This document shows positions 1 through 7,264 of a DNA stretch of 19,373 nt, piece after piece. The stretch covers positions 1 to 19,373 of the forward strand of contig CAMVDS010000016.1 of NCBI GenBank assembly GCA_947166335.1. The letters run 5' to 3'. How positions within the stretch are numbered: the stretch's first letter is position 1; every line of letters begins with the position of its first letter. This stretch comes from an uncultured Mollicutes bacterium (GTDB lineage: Bacteria; Bacillota_I; Bacilli_A; Acholeplasmatales; JAEDCM01). The position numbers and the translations under genes are program-made. The notes under the pieces are model-generated. The model searched no databases, was not told the DNA's origin, and saw only the letters and a program-made list of their open reading frames with translations.

Positions 1-24
1 CTTTCTTTAAAAATATAATTAATC

Positions 25-52
25 AAACAATAACAAATGAAGTTTATTGTTT
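25..52 (-). terminator. Weak candidate terminator after the ABC permease gene
   Basis: A 9-bp inverted repeat (AAACAATAA at 25-33 and TTATTGTTT at 44-52) with a 10-nt loop overlaps the stop codon of the leftward permease gene and is followed on the minus strand by T-rich sequence. The stem holds only one G-C pair, so termination would be weak. Confidence 0.35.
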
Positions 53-910
53 TTTATATGCTATTATTTTTTTTATAACAATAAAAATTATAGCCATACT
101 TAATAATACAATAATATGAAATAATATACCTCTAACAAAAAATGTACTGGTTGTCTCATGAACCTTCATTAAATCAACTAAATTAGTCACAGCTTTAAAT
201 CCTTTAATTTCCATACATGTTACAAAAAAGTACACGTATACAAATATAATAAACGCAAAAAACTTTATCTTGTTTTTAAACAAGGAAGAGAACAAACTTG
301 ATGTAAAAATAAACAAGAAAATAATAAATGAAAATAATAAAGCAATAATTATAAAAAACAAAAATGTATTATTTCCATTGTTAGACCAATAAAAATTATA
401 CCCAAAATATCCTTTTAAATCGAAAGGGGTAATATAATTGCCATCCAATCCAATTTCTCCATTATGAAACGCCAATTTCCATGGTGCCATTTTAAATCCC
501 ATAGTTAAGTAGAAACTTAAAATTGATATAAAATAATTAAAGAAGAAAGACAAAGATGTTATTATTCCAACACCTAGTGCAAAAGAAATGTCTTGGCCTA
601 TATTTTTCCCTCTAAAATCGCATATTTTAGTATAGTTGTTATTCTTTACGAACAAAAATGACAAAGATATCGGTATAACTAAAAACAAAAATGCTGAAAA
701 TTTTGCAAAAAATTCATTCCATGAAGTTGGAGCATATGGCTTGTTATAAAGAAAAGTATAATTAATTATCTCATGTGAGTTACCATTATGGAGTTTAAAG
801 CAATTATAGATATCGATAAAAGTATATACAAAGTTAAATAATACGAGAATAGCAAAAATTATCCAAGTTAACCTATTCTTAAGTATTAGTCTTAAATTCT
901 CTTTAATCAT
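44..910 (-). CDS. ABC-2-type membrane permease subunit, bacteriocin/peptide exporter-like
   Basis: A 288-residue integral membrane protein with about six hydrophobic segments (near residues 15-33, 68-88, 108-138, 181-205, 216-232 and 258-281) and no recognisable catalytic motif. It is the third gene of a leftward operon: its ATG overlaps the last 8 bases of the ATPase gene, and its ribosome binding site (GAGGTGAT, 5 nt before ATG) lies inside the ATPase coding sequence, so the two are probably translationally coupled. By position and topology it should be one of two transmembrane halves energised by the neighbouring ATPase in the cytoplasmic membrane, as in LanFEG/BcrAB systems. The sequence itself is poorly diagnostic. 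The transported substrate cannot be told from sequence. The role as permease rests mostly on context. Confidence 0.72.
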   Translation of the reverse strand: MIKENLRLILKNRLTWIIFAILVLFNFVYTFIDIYNCFKLHNGNSHEIINYTFLYNKPYAPTSWNEFFAKFSAFLFLVIPISLSFLFVKNNNYTKICDFRGKNIGQDISFALGVGIITSLSFFFNYFISILSFYLTMGFKMAPWKLAFHNGEIGLDGNYITPFDLKGYFGYNFYWSNNGNNTFLFFIIIALLFSFIIFLFIFTSSLFSSLFKNKIKFFAFIIFVYVYFFVTCMEIKGFKAVTNLVDLMKVHETTSTFFVRGILFHIIVLLSMAIIFIVIKKIIAYKKQ

Positions 911-1538
911 GGTGAATCACCTCATCATTTACTATTTCACCATGTTCCATTCTTATTACTCGATCTGCTATATCTGTTATATCACTATCAATATGACTTG
1001 CAATTAGAATTGTCTTATTCTTTTCTTTCAACTCTAATATAATCTTATGAAATTCTATAATAGACTCCTTGTCAAGGCCGTTAGAAGGTTCATCTAAAAT
1101 TATCAGATTTTGATCTTCCATAATAGCTTGTATTATTCCTAATTTTTTCTTCATTCCAAGTGAATATTTCCTAACAACCTTATCCTTGTCCTCATATATA
1201 TTTAATCTTTTCATTAGTTCATATACATAATCTAAATTAATTTTTCCATTTATACTTGCTAAAAATTTAAGATTATCAATTCCACTATTCCAATTATTAA
1301 AATCTGGTTCTTCTATTAACGCTCCGGCACCTTTAAAATAAGGATGCTTTTTATTTTGAACTTGATTATCGAAAACAATTTCTCCGCTAGTCTTTGTTAA
1401 TAGGCCTAAAATATTTTTAAATAATACAGATTTACCACTACCATTAGGGCCAATTATTACATTAATTGTTCCAGGTTCGAAAGTAATACTTAAATTTTTT
1501 AATACATCTTTAAAAACTAAATTATTAATCGTTAACAT
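903..1538 (-). CDS. ABC transporter ATP-binding protein, BcrA/LanF-like
   Basis: ATPase subunit of 211 residues that powers the two flanking membrane proteins. Visible motifs: Walker A GPNGSGKS (30-37), signature YSLGMKKKL (125-133), Walker B LIILDEP (145-151) and switch histidine H182. The stretch GALIEEPDF (72-80) has glutamate where most ABC proteins have the Q-loop glutamine; a glutamate 'E-loop' and the ALIE-P wording are typical of lantibiotic-immunity (LanF) and bacitracin-resistance (BcrA) ATPases. I start it at the ATG at 1536-1538 because GGAGGTG lies 6 nt upstream; an ATG 27 bases further upstream has no such site. The start overlaps the end of the preceding gene by 14 bases. Export of, or self-protection against, a peptide is an inference; no peptide precursor or modification gene is visible here. 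Confidence 0.9.
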   Translation of the reverse strand: MLTINNLVFKDVLKNLSITFEPGTINVIIGPNGSGKSVLFKNILGLLTKTSGEIVFDNQVQNKKHPYFKGAGALIEEPDFNNWNSGIDNLKFLASINGKINLDYVYELMKRLNIYEDKDKVVRKYSLGMKKKLGIIQAIMEDQNLIILDEPSNGLDKESIIEFHKIILELKEKNKTILIASHIDSDITDIADRVIRMEHGEIVNDEVIHHD

Positions 1539-2145
1539 TTTCACACCTCCAAATGACTGAAACAATAAACAAAATTAAATAAATAATTAACCAAATAAAT
1601 GGAAAGAAATTAACGCCAACGAATTTTTCACCATTTGTTTTAATAATAGCAAAATGAAGCCATTTATATACATATAAGAAAACACATAATGCTATAGATA
1701 TAACAAAACTCATGTATTTATTTTTAACAAAATTAAATAATGTATAACTAATAATAATATTACAAATATCTATGTATATAAATCTAAATATAAATTTATA
1801 ATTATTAACATTGTGATAAATAATCAAACTATATATTAGTGAAGACATTATTCTAATAATAATAACCATTAGAATCGTAATAATTAATCTTTCAAAAAAA
1901 GAGATAAAAATATTCTTTATTCTAATAATTTCTAGAATAGACCTCTTATAATTATCAAACAATAGAAGGCATATAAGAAAATGTATTGAAATAAAAATAT
2001 TTGATAGCATTAAAACATAAGAATCTTTTAACGAATAATTGTTTTTTTTGAAACCTAACTGAAAAAACATTATTAGAATCAAAAGAAAGGTTAAAAAAAA
2101 TATTTTATAAACGTATTCTCGAACAAAAAATCTATATTTTTTCAT
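1525..2145 (-). CDS. Small membrane protein, putative second ABC permease subunit
   Basis: First gene of the three-gene ABC operon, 206 residues, with about six hydrophobic helices spread over the whole length (for example near 13-31, 44-63, 82-108 and 180-198) and short charged loops. There is no motif that identifies it alone. A strong site GGAGGTGAT is placed just before the ATG at 2143-2145. Its end overlaps the start of the ATPase gene. The pairing of one ATPase with two different six-helix proteins in one operon resembles the LanE/LanG arrangement, so I infer it is a permease half. It is extremely rich in Ile, Phe, Lys and Asn, consistent with the base composition. Substrate unknown. 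Confidence 0.62.
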   Translation of the reverse strand: MKKYRFFVREYVYKIFFLTFLLILIMFFQLGFKKNNYSLKDSYVLMLSNIFISIHFLICLLLFDNYKRSILEIIRIKNIFISFFERLIITILMVIIIRIMSSLIYSLIIYHNVNNYKFIFRFIYIDICNIIISYTLFNFVKNKYMSFVISIALCVFLYVYKWLHFAIIKTNGEKFVGVNFFPFIWLIIYLILFIVSVIWRCENVND

Positions 2146-2165
2146 ACCATCACCTCCTTTTTATT

Positions 2166-2331
2166 ATAGATATGTTAAAAAAGAGACAAAATGTATTTAT
2201 AATGTCTAGTTATATACTTTTAAGACTTCCTTTATTTTCTATTATATCATCACTATAAAAAAATAAAAAGACAATTAATTATGTAAATAAGAAATAAAGG
2301 CTAGAATAAACAATTTCTAGCCTTTCAATAA
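2166..2331 (-). promoter_or_regulatory. Leader and probable promoter region of the ABC operon
   Basis: The non-coding stretch before the ABC operon holds two minus-strand TATAAT hexamers: one about 10 bases before the ribosome binding site (with TTGTCT 15 bases upstream of it) and one about 80 bases further upstream. Spacing to -35-like hexamers is not ideal for either, so the active promoter cannot be chosen. AGACA (2184-2188) and TGTCT (2203-2207) form a short inverted repeat that could be an operator, but five-base arms are weak evidence. Confidence 0.35.
2296..2325 (-). terminator. Rho-independent terminator of the F420-ligase-like gene
   Basis: Perfect 11-bp stem (AAAGGCTAGAA at 2296-2306, TTCTAGCCTTT at 2315-2325) with an 8-nt loop, just after the stop codon of the leftward gene and followed on the minus strand by T-rich sequence (TATTTCTTATTT). 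It separates that gene from the ABC operon. Confidence 0.85.
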
Positions 2332-3513
2332 TTATTGATTTGAATAGTTTGAGAAGTAATTTTGAATTAGAATTACTGGTGTACCTTTATCTCCTGACCC
2401 ACTTGTTAAATCTGATAAACTACCAAGTAAATCTGTTAGTTGTCTAGGAGTTGTTCCTTGTGTTTCCATTCTACCAACTAGATTAGAATCTTTTTCTTTG
2501 ATTCTCTTAATCATAGCTTGTTTTAATTCTTCACCAGTTAAACCCTTAAATTCATTATCTGATAAGTACTTTAACTTTAATTCATTAGGTGTACCAACTA
2601 ATCCTTTAGTAAATCCTGGAGATACTACTGGGTCAGCTAATTCCCAAATTCCACCTTGAGGATCTTTGAATGCTCCATCACCATAAACCATAACTTCAAC
2701 ATTCTTATTGAAAATCTTCTTAAGTCTAGCTTGAACATCTTCTACTAATTCTTGACAGTTTCTAGGGAATAATTTAACTGAGTTATCAGTTGCTAAGTTA
2801 GATCCAAGTAGACCATACTTATCATTATATCCTGATCCATCAACTGGAGCTGTCATTAATTCATCTAGACAGTAGCATTTCTTAACTCCTGCTTTTTCTA
2901 AGATTTTCTTATTTCTCTTTCTTTCATGAATTGATGCGATAATTACATTATCAGTATATTTTAGAATTGCTCTTGGATCATTTGCTAAAATAATTTCACA
3001 TTCACATTCACAAGCTTCTTTATAATACTTAATGTAATCAACACCAGTAAATTGATGTACTGTATTAGGGAAATATTTTCTAAATTCAGCTTCAGTAAAT
3101 ACATCCTTATATGGATTAATGTCTGTATCAAGTAATGCATCTGGACTAATTAATTTATTTCCTACTTCATCTCCAGGGTAAGATAACATAACGATTAGTT
3201 TCTTAACTCCTCTAGAAATACCTTTTAATAACATAGAAAATCTATTTCTACTCATAATAGGGAAAATTAAACCTACTGTTGCATCACCAAATTTATTATT
3301 AACATCTTTAGCGATTTGATCAGCTGTAGCATAGTTTCCTTGAGAAATACCTACAACAGCTTCTGTAATAGCAACAACATCTCTATCGTTGATTTCGATT
3401 TTAGCCTCATCAACAGCCTTACATACAGAATCTACTACTATTGATGCTAAGTCATCACCTTTTTTAATAATTGGAGTTCTAACTCCTCTAGATATAGTTC
3501 CACTATATTTCAT
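2332..3513 (-). CDS. Coenzyme F420-0:L-glutamate ligase family protein (PF01996-like)
   Basis: A 393-residue soluble protein I recognise as the long Firmicute form of the F420 gamma-glutamyl ligase (CofE/FbiB) family. Diagnostic stretches are GTISRGVRTPII (5-16), ITEAVVGISQGNYAT (49-63), MVYGDGAFKDP (275-285) and DLTSGSGDKGTP (368-379). True CofE enzymes are near 250 residues and add glutamates to coenzyme F420-0 using GTP; many gut Firmicutes that are not known to make F420 carry this longer homologue, whose substrate is unknown to me. An acyl-gamma-carboxylate:amino-acid ligase reaction is the family expectation, not something shown here. The start has GAGGTGAAG upstream. It is divergent from a LysR regulator 92 bases away, which is probably its controller. 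It has its own terminator, so it is monocistronic. Confidence 0.85.
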   Translation of the reverse strand: MKYSGTISRGVRTPIIKKGDDLASIVVDSVCKAVDEAKIEINDRDVVAITEAVVGISQGNYATADQIAKDVNNKFGDATVGLIFPIMSRNRFSMLLKGISRGVKKLIVMLSYPGDEVGNKLISPDALLDTDINPYKDVFTEAEFRKYFPNTVHQFTGVDYIKYYKEACECECEIILANDPRAILKYTDNVIIASIHERKRNKKILEKAGVKKCYCLDELMTAPVDGSGYNDKYGLLGSNLATDNSVKLFPRNCQELVEDVQARLKKIFNKNVEVMVYGDGAFKDPQGGIWELADPVVSPGFTKGLVGTPNELKLKYLSDNEFKGLTGEELKQAMIKRIKEKDSNLVGRMETQGTTPRQLTDLLGSLSDLTSGSGDKGTPVILIQNYFSNYSNQ

Positions 3514-3545
3514 AAAAACTTCACCTCGCTCTTTTATTTTAACAA

Positions 3546-3583
3546 ATTATATGGTATAAGTAAAATATATAATTATTATATAT
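3546..3583. promoter_or_regulatory. Divergent promoter/operator region between F420-ligase-like gene and LysR gene
   Basis: The 92-base gap holds a minus-strand TATAAT (3546-3551) suited to the leftward gene, and a perfect 19-base dyad ATATATAATTATTATATAT (3565-3583). LysR proteins usually bind AT-rich dyads between themselves and a divergent target, so this is the likely operator; the very high A+T content makes chance palindromes plausible. Confidence 0.45.
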
Positions 3584-3605
3584 ATGATAAGGAGGACTTA
3601 TACAT

Positions 3606-4478
3606 ATGATAAGTGACTTAAATTTATTACATGTTTTCTATGTAGTTGCTAATGAAGAATCATTTTCAAAAGCAAGTGAAAAACTATATATTTCCCAACC
3701 AGCTGTATCTCAAAACATAAAATCCTTAGAAGATAGTGTTGGTTTTCAACTTTTTACTAGAGCTAAAAAAGGAGTAAAACTTACTCAAGAAGGCTTAGAG
3801 ATATATGATTATTGTAAAGCTATTTTTAAACAAGTTGATTTATTAAATCAAACTATTACAGATTTATCTAGCTTAGATACAGGTACATTATATATTGGTG
3901 CAAGTGATACTATTTGTAAATATTATTTAATTGATAAACTAAAAGAATTTGAAAAACTATTCCCTAAAATTAGATTTAAAGTAACAAACTGTATGACAAA
4001 CGAATCAATGAAATTATTAAAACAAGGTGATGTAGATTTAGTATTTGTTCACTCTCCTATTTATGAAGATGTACAAACAATAAACTGTCTAGCACTACAT
4101 GATGTATTTGTTTGTGCATATGATTATGATATAAGCAATATCAATCATTTATCTGATTTAGCAAATCATCAAGTAATACTTCTTGAAGAAGCAAGCTCAT
4201 CAAGAAAGATGCTTGATAATAATTTATTAAAGTATGGTGTAGTATTAAAACCAAACTTTGAATTAGCTTCCTTAGATTTATTAGTAGAATTCTCTAAAAA
4301 GAATATGGGTATAACTTGTATTGCTGAAGAATATATTCAAGAAGAATTAAAAAACAAAGAACTAAAAATAATAAATATTCCAGAAAAATTAGATACAAGA
4401 TATATTACATTATGTTATGATAGAAATCTATCTAATGCAAGTAAACGTTTCTTAGAATACATAAAGAAAAACGGCTAG
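3606..4478 (+). CDS. LysR-family transcriptional regulator
   Basis: DNA-binding regulator of 290 residues, the normal length of the family. The N-terminal winged helix-turn-helix spans about residues 5-63 with the typical wording FYVVANEESFSKASEKLYIS, followed by QPAVSQNIKSLEDSVGFQLF and the wing; the rest (about 90-290) is the periplasmic-binding-protein-like effector domain, starting TGTLYIGASDT. The start is supported by AAGGAGG 9 bases upstream. It is transcribed against the direction of replication, unlike most genes here, and divergently from the F420-ligase-family gene, so control of that gene in response to a small metabolite is the natural inference. The effector cannot be predicted. 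It ends in a hairpin terminator shared with the convergent lipoprotein gene. Confidence 0.92.
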   Translation: MISDLNLLHVFYVVANEESFSKASEKLYISQPAVSQNIKSLEDSVGFQLFTRAKKGVKLTQEGLEIYDYCKAIFKQVDLLNQTITDLSSLDTGTLYIGASDTICKYYLIDKLKEFEKLFPKIRFKVTNCMTNESMKLLKQGDVDLVFVHSPIYEDVQTINCLALHDVFVCAYDYDISNINHLSDLANHQVILLEEASSSRKMLDNNLLKYGVVLKPNFELASLDLLVEFSKKNMGITCIAEEYIQEELKNKELKIINIPEKLDTRYITLCYDRNLSNASKRFLEYIKKNG

Positions 4479-4491
4479 TTAAGCCGTTTTT
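4467..4491. terminator. Bidirectional terminator between the LysR and S41 lipoprotein genes
   Basis: Ten-bp stem AAAAACGGCT (4467-4476) / AGCCGTTTTT (4482-4491) with loop AGTTA. It includes the LysR stop codon. T-runs follow in both directions, so it can serve both convergent genes. Confidence 0.85.
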
Positions 4492-4498
4492 TATTATA

Positions 4499-6205
4499 TT
4501 AACTATATACTTGATCAATATAATTAACTAATTTTTCATCAGTATAAAAGTATATATAAGGAACTTTTAAATTTGGGTTAATACCATTTTCAATTTCATA
4601 GAAAATATTTGTGCCTTCAGCATTCTTTTCTACATATCTCATTGTATTATTAGAAGATATTGCTATTGCTGTTCCATCAGCTAATAAAATTGGTAAAACA
4701 GTGCACATTCCACCGCCAGTTTTTTGACCAATCGTTCTTCCTAACCCCTGATTAACAAAGCAACTTGTAAATGTATTTGCTGCACTGAAAGAATTAATCG
4801 AAGTTAACAATGTCCACCTATATTGATTGTATGCATCATCATCATAATTACCATCAGAATCTGTATCAATTTTATAGTAATCAATACGATATTCATCAGT
4901 TAATGTATCATATGTTTCGTATTTTAAAACGTTATCTGTTATGAATCCTAATACTCTTTGCATAGCACTCATATTTCCGCCACCATTTTGTGAAATGTCC
5001 AATAGGATATCCTTAACCCCATTGTGCTGTTTAATATCATACATACAGTATTGCATATAATAATAAGAATCATATTTCCAAGCAGTATCTTTTAAATAAC
5101 CATTACTATCATACAAGTCATCTTTTGAGCCTGTTTTAAAACTATTTAAAGTTATAATCGCTGTATCGCCATAATATCTTACTGCTCTCACCCCGTCTGG
5201 GAATGGTGCTTTTTTATAAGTCGCTAATTCTTCTTCTACTGAATAATATTCATTTCGGAAATCTCCATAATCACTAACAGAAAAAACAGATGTATCATCA
5301 GAATTATTATAATTTGATGGTGTATCTATTCTAGTATGCAATTCATCTAATTTTTTTATTAAAATATTTCTATATCCTTGCATAAAACTATTTGTATCAT
5401 TGCTAAACATTAAATCAATGTCTTCATCTTGAATATAATTCTTGAAATAATCAACATCATATCTATTTTTTAACCCGTAAAAATAATCAAATGCAAATAA
5501 TAAACTGTTTATTGATGCTGTTCTAACATCATTAGGGCAAGATTTACCGTTCAAGGATGAATTATGAATGATTGAATATTCTTCGCTATAAGTGCTTATT
5601 TCACCAGAATAACCATAGTATGCGTCTCCGTTATAGAAGATATTATAATAATTTGATGAGCAAAACAACATATTAGCAATTACAAAAGGTATCAAACATT
5701 CTTTTTTATAATACAATATATCAAAATGATAGCCTCCTAAATTGAATGTTATAGATTTTTTTCCATAAGAATATGTATTTGTATATTTCATAAATCTTGA
5801 ATAATTAGTTGTTCTTTTTTTAATTATCGAACTAAAAAACGAATAATTATCTACCAAAATAGTATTAGTATCCCAATGTGTTTCCAACGTATATAAATAA
5901 TTATAATTAATCGATAATAAATTAGATTTAGCCTCAAATATATATCTCAAATTTTGCCCACAATCAAAAAAGCCATCTAAATTTGAAATAAAATCAATTA
6001 AACTAATATATGGAACATTACCATCATCGATAAAAAAAGTTTTTATTGTAGTATCTTTTATTGTGAATTCATTACTTAAATTTTTAAATGGAATAGAGAT
6101 ACTATGTATATTTGCTTTATTATCGTTTTTCCCTTTTGTAAAACTACAACCAGTAAGTATAAAAATGAAAATAAAGGTCAAAAAAGCATATAATAATCTT
6201 TTCAT
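4499..6205 (-). CDS. Surface lipoprotein with C-terminal S41 (tail-specific-like) peptidase domain
   Basis: A 568-residue exported lipoprotein: signal segment 1-19 ending in the lipobox LTGC with lipidated Cys20. Residues about 48-190 contain two stretches (NVPYISLIDFISNLDGFF and CLIPFVIANMLFC) that resemble the stalk/copper-amine-oxidase N-terminal fold of cell-surface proteins; this is a weak call. The S41 core follows: LDELHTRID (287-294, candidate His290), DISQNGGGN (403-411), SINSFSAANTF (469-479, candidate nucleophile Ser474) and GQKTGGGM (493-500). The usual catalytic Lys of CtpA proteases (as in TFGKG) is replaced by Gly, as in the non-CtpA S41 branch. Residues 447-458 (DTDSDGNYDDDA) look like a calcium-binding loop. 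No PDZ domain is evident. Ribosome binding site GGGAG is present. Substrate unknown. Confidence 0.82.
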   Translation of the reverse strand: MKRLLYAFLTFIFIFILTGCSFTKGKNDNKANIHSISIPFKNLSNEFTIKDTTIKTFFIDDGNVPYISLIDFISNLDGFFDCGQNLRYIFEAKSNLLSINYNYLYTLETHWDTNTILVDNYSFFSSIIKKRTTNYSRFMKYTNTYSYGKKSITFNLGGYHFDILYYKKECLIPFVIANMLFCSSNYYNIFYNGDAYYGYSGEISTYSEEYSIIHNSSLNGKSCPNDVRTASINSLLFAFDYFYGLKNRYDVDYFKNYIQDEDIDLMFSNDTNSFMQGYRNILIKKLDELHTRIDTPSNYNNSDDTSVFSVSDYGDFRNEYYSVEEELATYKKAPFPDGVRAVRYYGDTAIITLNSFKTGSKDDLYDSNGYLKDTAWKYDSYYYMQYCMYDIKQHNGVKDILLDISQNGGGNMSAMQRVLGFITDNVLKYETYDTLTDEYRIDYYKIDTDSDGNYDDDAYNQYRWTLLTSINSFSAANTFTSCFVNQGLGRTIGQKTGGGMCTVLPILLADGTAIAISSNNTMRYVEKNAEGTNIFYEIENGINPNLKVPYIYFYTDEKLVNYIDQVYS

Positions 6206-6267
6206 AAAAATCAGCTCCCTTATTGCTAAAGCATATTTTTATAATACTTAAATAAATGTTTTTATTA

Positions 6268-6276
6268 ATTATATCA
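6268..6276 (-). promoter_or_regulatory. Extended -10 promoter of the S41 lipoprotein gene
   Basis: Minus-strand TGATATAAT, an extended -10 element (TGnTATAAT), lies about 65 bases before the lipoprotein start. No convincing -35 is visible, as is allowed for extended -10 promoters. Confidence 0.5.
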
Positions 6277-6342
6277 CATTTTTTAAATTGTTTGTGATGA
6301 CTCAACTTAAAATAAATTGATTAATGACTATATTAAGCCGTT

Positions 6343-6675
6343 TTATTTTGTTGCATTTAATAACTCTTCAATCATTAATGGCATTTTATTTTTAACTGTA
6401 TCATAAACTATTTCATAATTAATAATTCCATAATCATGAACTATTATATTTCTCATTCCTTTAATGGACATCCATGGTATATTATTATTCTTCACCTTAA
6501 AATCGTTAGATAATTTATTATTGTTTTCTGATATTTGTATAATTCTAAACATAATTGAATCAAGCATTAATGGATTATCTATCATTTCTTCCATAGAAAT
6601 GTTTTTTGTGTGTTCAACTACAAAAGATAAGTCATCAATTATTTTTCTTATGTAATAATTATCATCTTTAACCAT
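6343..6675 (-). CDS. hepT: HepT-like toxin (DUF86, putative HEPN RNase)
   Basis: Small helical protein of 110 residues with the HEPN/HepT active-site pattern R-x4-H-x-Y, here R75-N-I-I-V-H80-D81-Y82. In characterised MntA/HepT pairs HepT is an RNase toxin and the partner nucleotidyltransferase silences it by adding AMP groups to the active-site tyrosine, which would be Tyr82 here. Its ATG overlaps the end of the nucleotidyltransferase gene by 8 bases, the usual toxin-after-antitoxin coupling. I see no convincing terminator after it, so some transcripts may run into the lipoprotein gene. Family and pairing are clear; that this copy is active is inference. Confidence 0.85.
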   Translation of the reverse strand: MVKDDNYYIRKIIDDLSFVVEHTKNISMEEMIDNPLMLDSIMFRIIQISENNNKLSNDFKVKNNNIPWMSIKGMRNIIVHDYGIINYEIVYDTVKNKMPLMIEELLNATK

Positions 6676-7135
6676 ATATCTTTATTCCATCCTTAAGTAT
6701 ATTGTTTAATAATTCAGGATCTTCATGGATATGTCTTGCATCAAGTAAATCAACTTTTTTTCTTAAACTATCTCTTAAGCTTTCAATTAATTCATAAAAT
6801 TTTAATCCATCTAAAGGCATTAAAATCAGTAAATCAATATCACTATTTTCTCTTTCTTCGCCTCTTGCATATGAGCCAAATAAATAACAATATTCTACTC
6901 CATATTTAGGAAATATATCGCTACATAATTCTCTTATTCTTCCAATACTTAATAATCCGTGCTCTTCATCAATTAGGTTTGCTCTTTTAAGCCTATCAGC
7001 CATATATTTTCCTTTGAAAGAGTTTTGTAAGGATTCGTTGTTTTCATATTTTAAAAATGTTCTTCTAGAAATTCCTAAATAAGCTGCAGCTTGTTCTTGA
7101 GTCATTCCTATTTCTGTTCTTATATCTTTTAACAT
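6668..7135 (-). CDS. mntA: HTH–nucleotidyltransferase fusion, MntA-like antitoxin
   Basis: Protein of 155 residues with two parts. Residues 1-35 form a helix-turn-helix (TQEQAAAYLGISRRTFLKYE). Residues about 65-155 form a minimal nucleotidyltransferase with the GSx10DxD motif (G87 S88 ... D99-I-D101) and a third acidic residue near D129 (KVDLLD). Minimal MntA enzymes of about 100 residues AMPylate and neutralise HepT; the extra N-terminal DNA-binding domain suggests that this antitoxin also represses its own operon. The start is preceded by AGGAAG. A strong promoter with repeated TGTGAAAT motifs lies directly upstream. Fusion of the HTH to the enzyme is real in frame: the reading frame is continuous without interruption. 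Confidence 0.87.
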   Translation of the reverse strand: MLKDIRTEIGMTQEQAAAYLGISRRTFLKYENNESLQNSFKGKYMADRLKRANLIDEEHGLLSIGRIRELCSDIFPKYGVEYCYLFGSYARGEERENSDIDLLILMPLDGLKFYELIESLRDSLRKKVDLLDARHIHEDPELLNNILKDGIKIYG

Positions 7136-7156
7136 AGCACATCACTTCCTATTATT

Positions 7157-7184
7157 ATTATAGCATATTTCACATTATTTTCAA
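7157..7184 (-). promoter_or_regulatory. Promoter of the mntA-hepT operon
   Basis: Minus-strand TTGAAA (7179-7184), a 16-base spacer and a perfect TATAAT (7157-7162). The predicted transcript start falls next to the AGGAAG ribosome binding site, giving a very short leader. Confidence 0.7.
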
Positions 7185-7207
7185 TTATTATGTGCAATTA
7201 TTTCACA
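7168..7207. promoter_or_regulatory. Repeated TGTGAAA motifs, candidate operator of mntA-hepT
   Basis: TTTCACA occurs at 7168-7174, inside the -35/-10 spacer, and again at 7201-7207, exactly 33 bases (about three helical turns) further upstream, in the same orientation. On the minus strand both read TGTGAAATA. Placement inside and just upstream of the promoter suits binding by the HTH domain of the antitoxin. Confidence 0.45.
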
Positions 7208-7214
7208 AGATAAA

Positions 7215-7249
7215 AATAAATGATGTGAAGTATTTTCACACCATTTATT
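7215..7249 (-). terminator. Rho-independent terminator of the tldE operon
   Basis: Long hairpin: 7215-7229 pairs with 7235-7249 around a 5-base loop. The only non-Watson-Crick position (A7223 with C7241 on the plus strand) becomes a G·U pair in the minus-strand RNA, and T-rich sequence (TTTTTATCTT) follows on that strand, so it acts for the leftward tldE gene. Confidence 0.85.
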
Positions 7250-7264
7250 ACATTATTTGTGAAA

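Noticed and set aside
2184..2207. AGACA...TGTCT operator before the ABC operon
   Set aside because: Five-base arms in AT-rich DNA are too short to support a binding site alone.
6334..6350. Terminator after hepT based on AAGCCGTTTTATTTT
   Set aside because: It resembles one arm of the terminator at 4467-4491, but no complementary arm is present, and its T-run points the wrong way for hepT.
6063..6655. Small plus-strand reading frames opposite the S41 lipoprotein and hepT genes (6063-6251, 6464-6655)
   Set aside because: No family resemblance or good ribosome binding site; they lie antisense to clear genes and reflect low complexity of AT-rich DNA.
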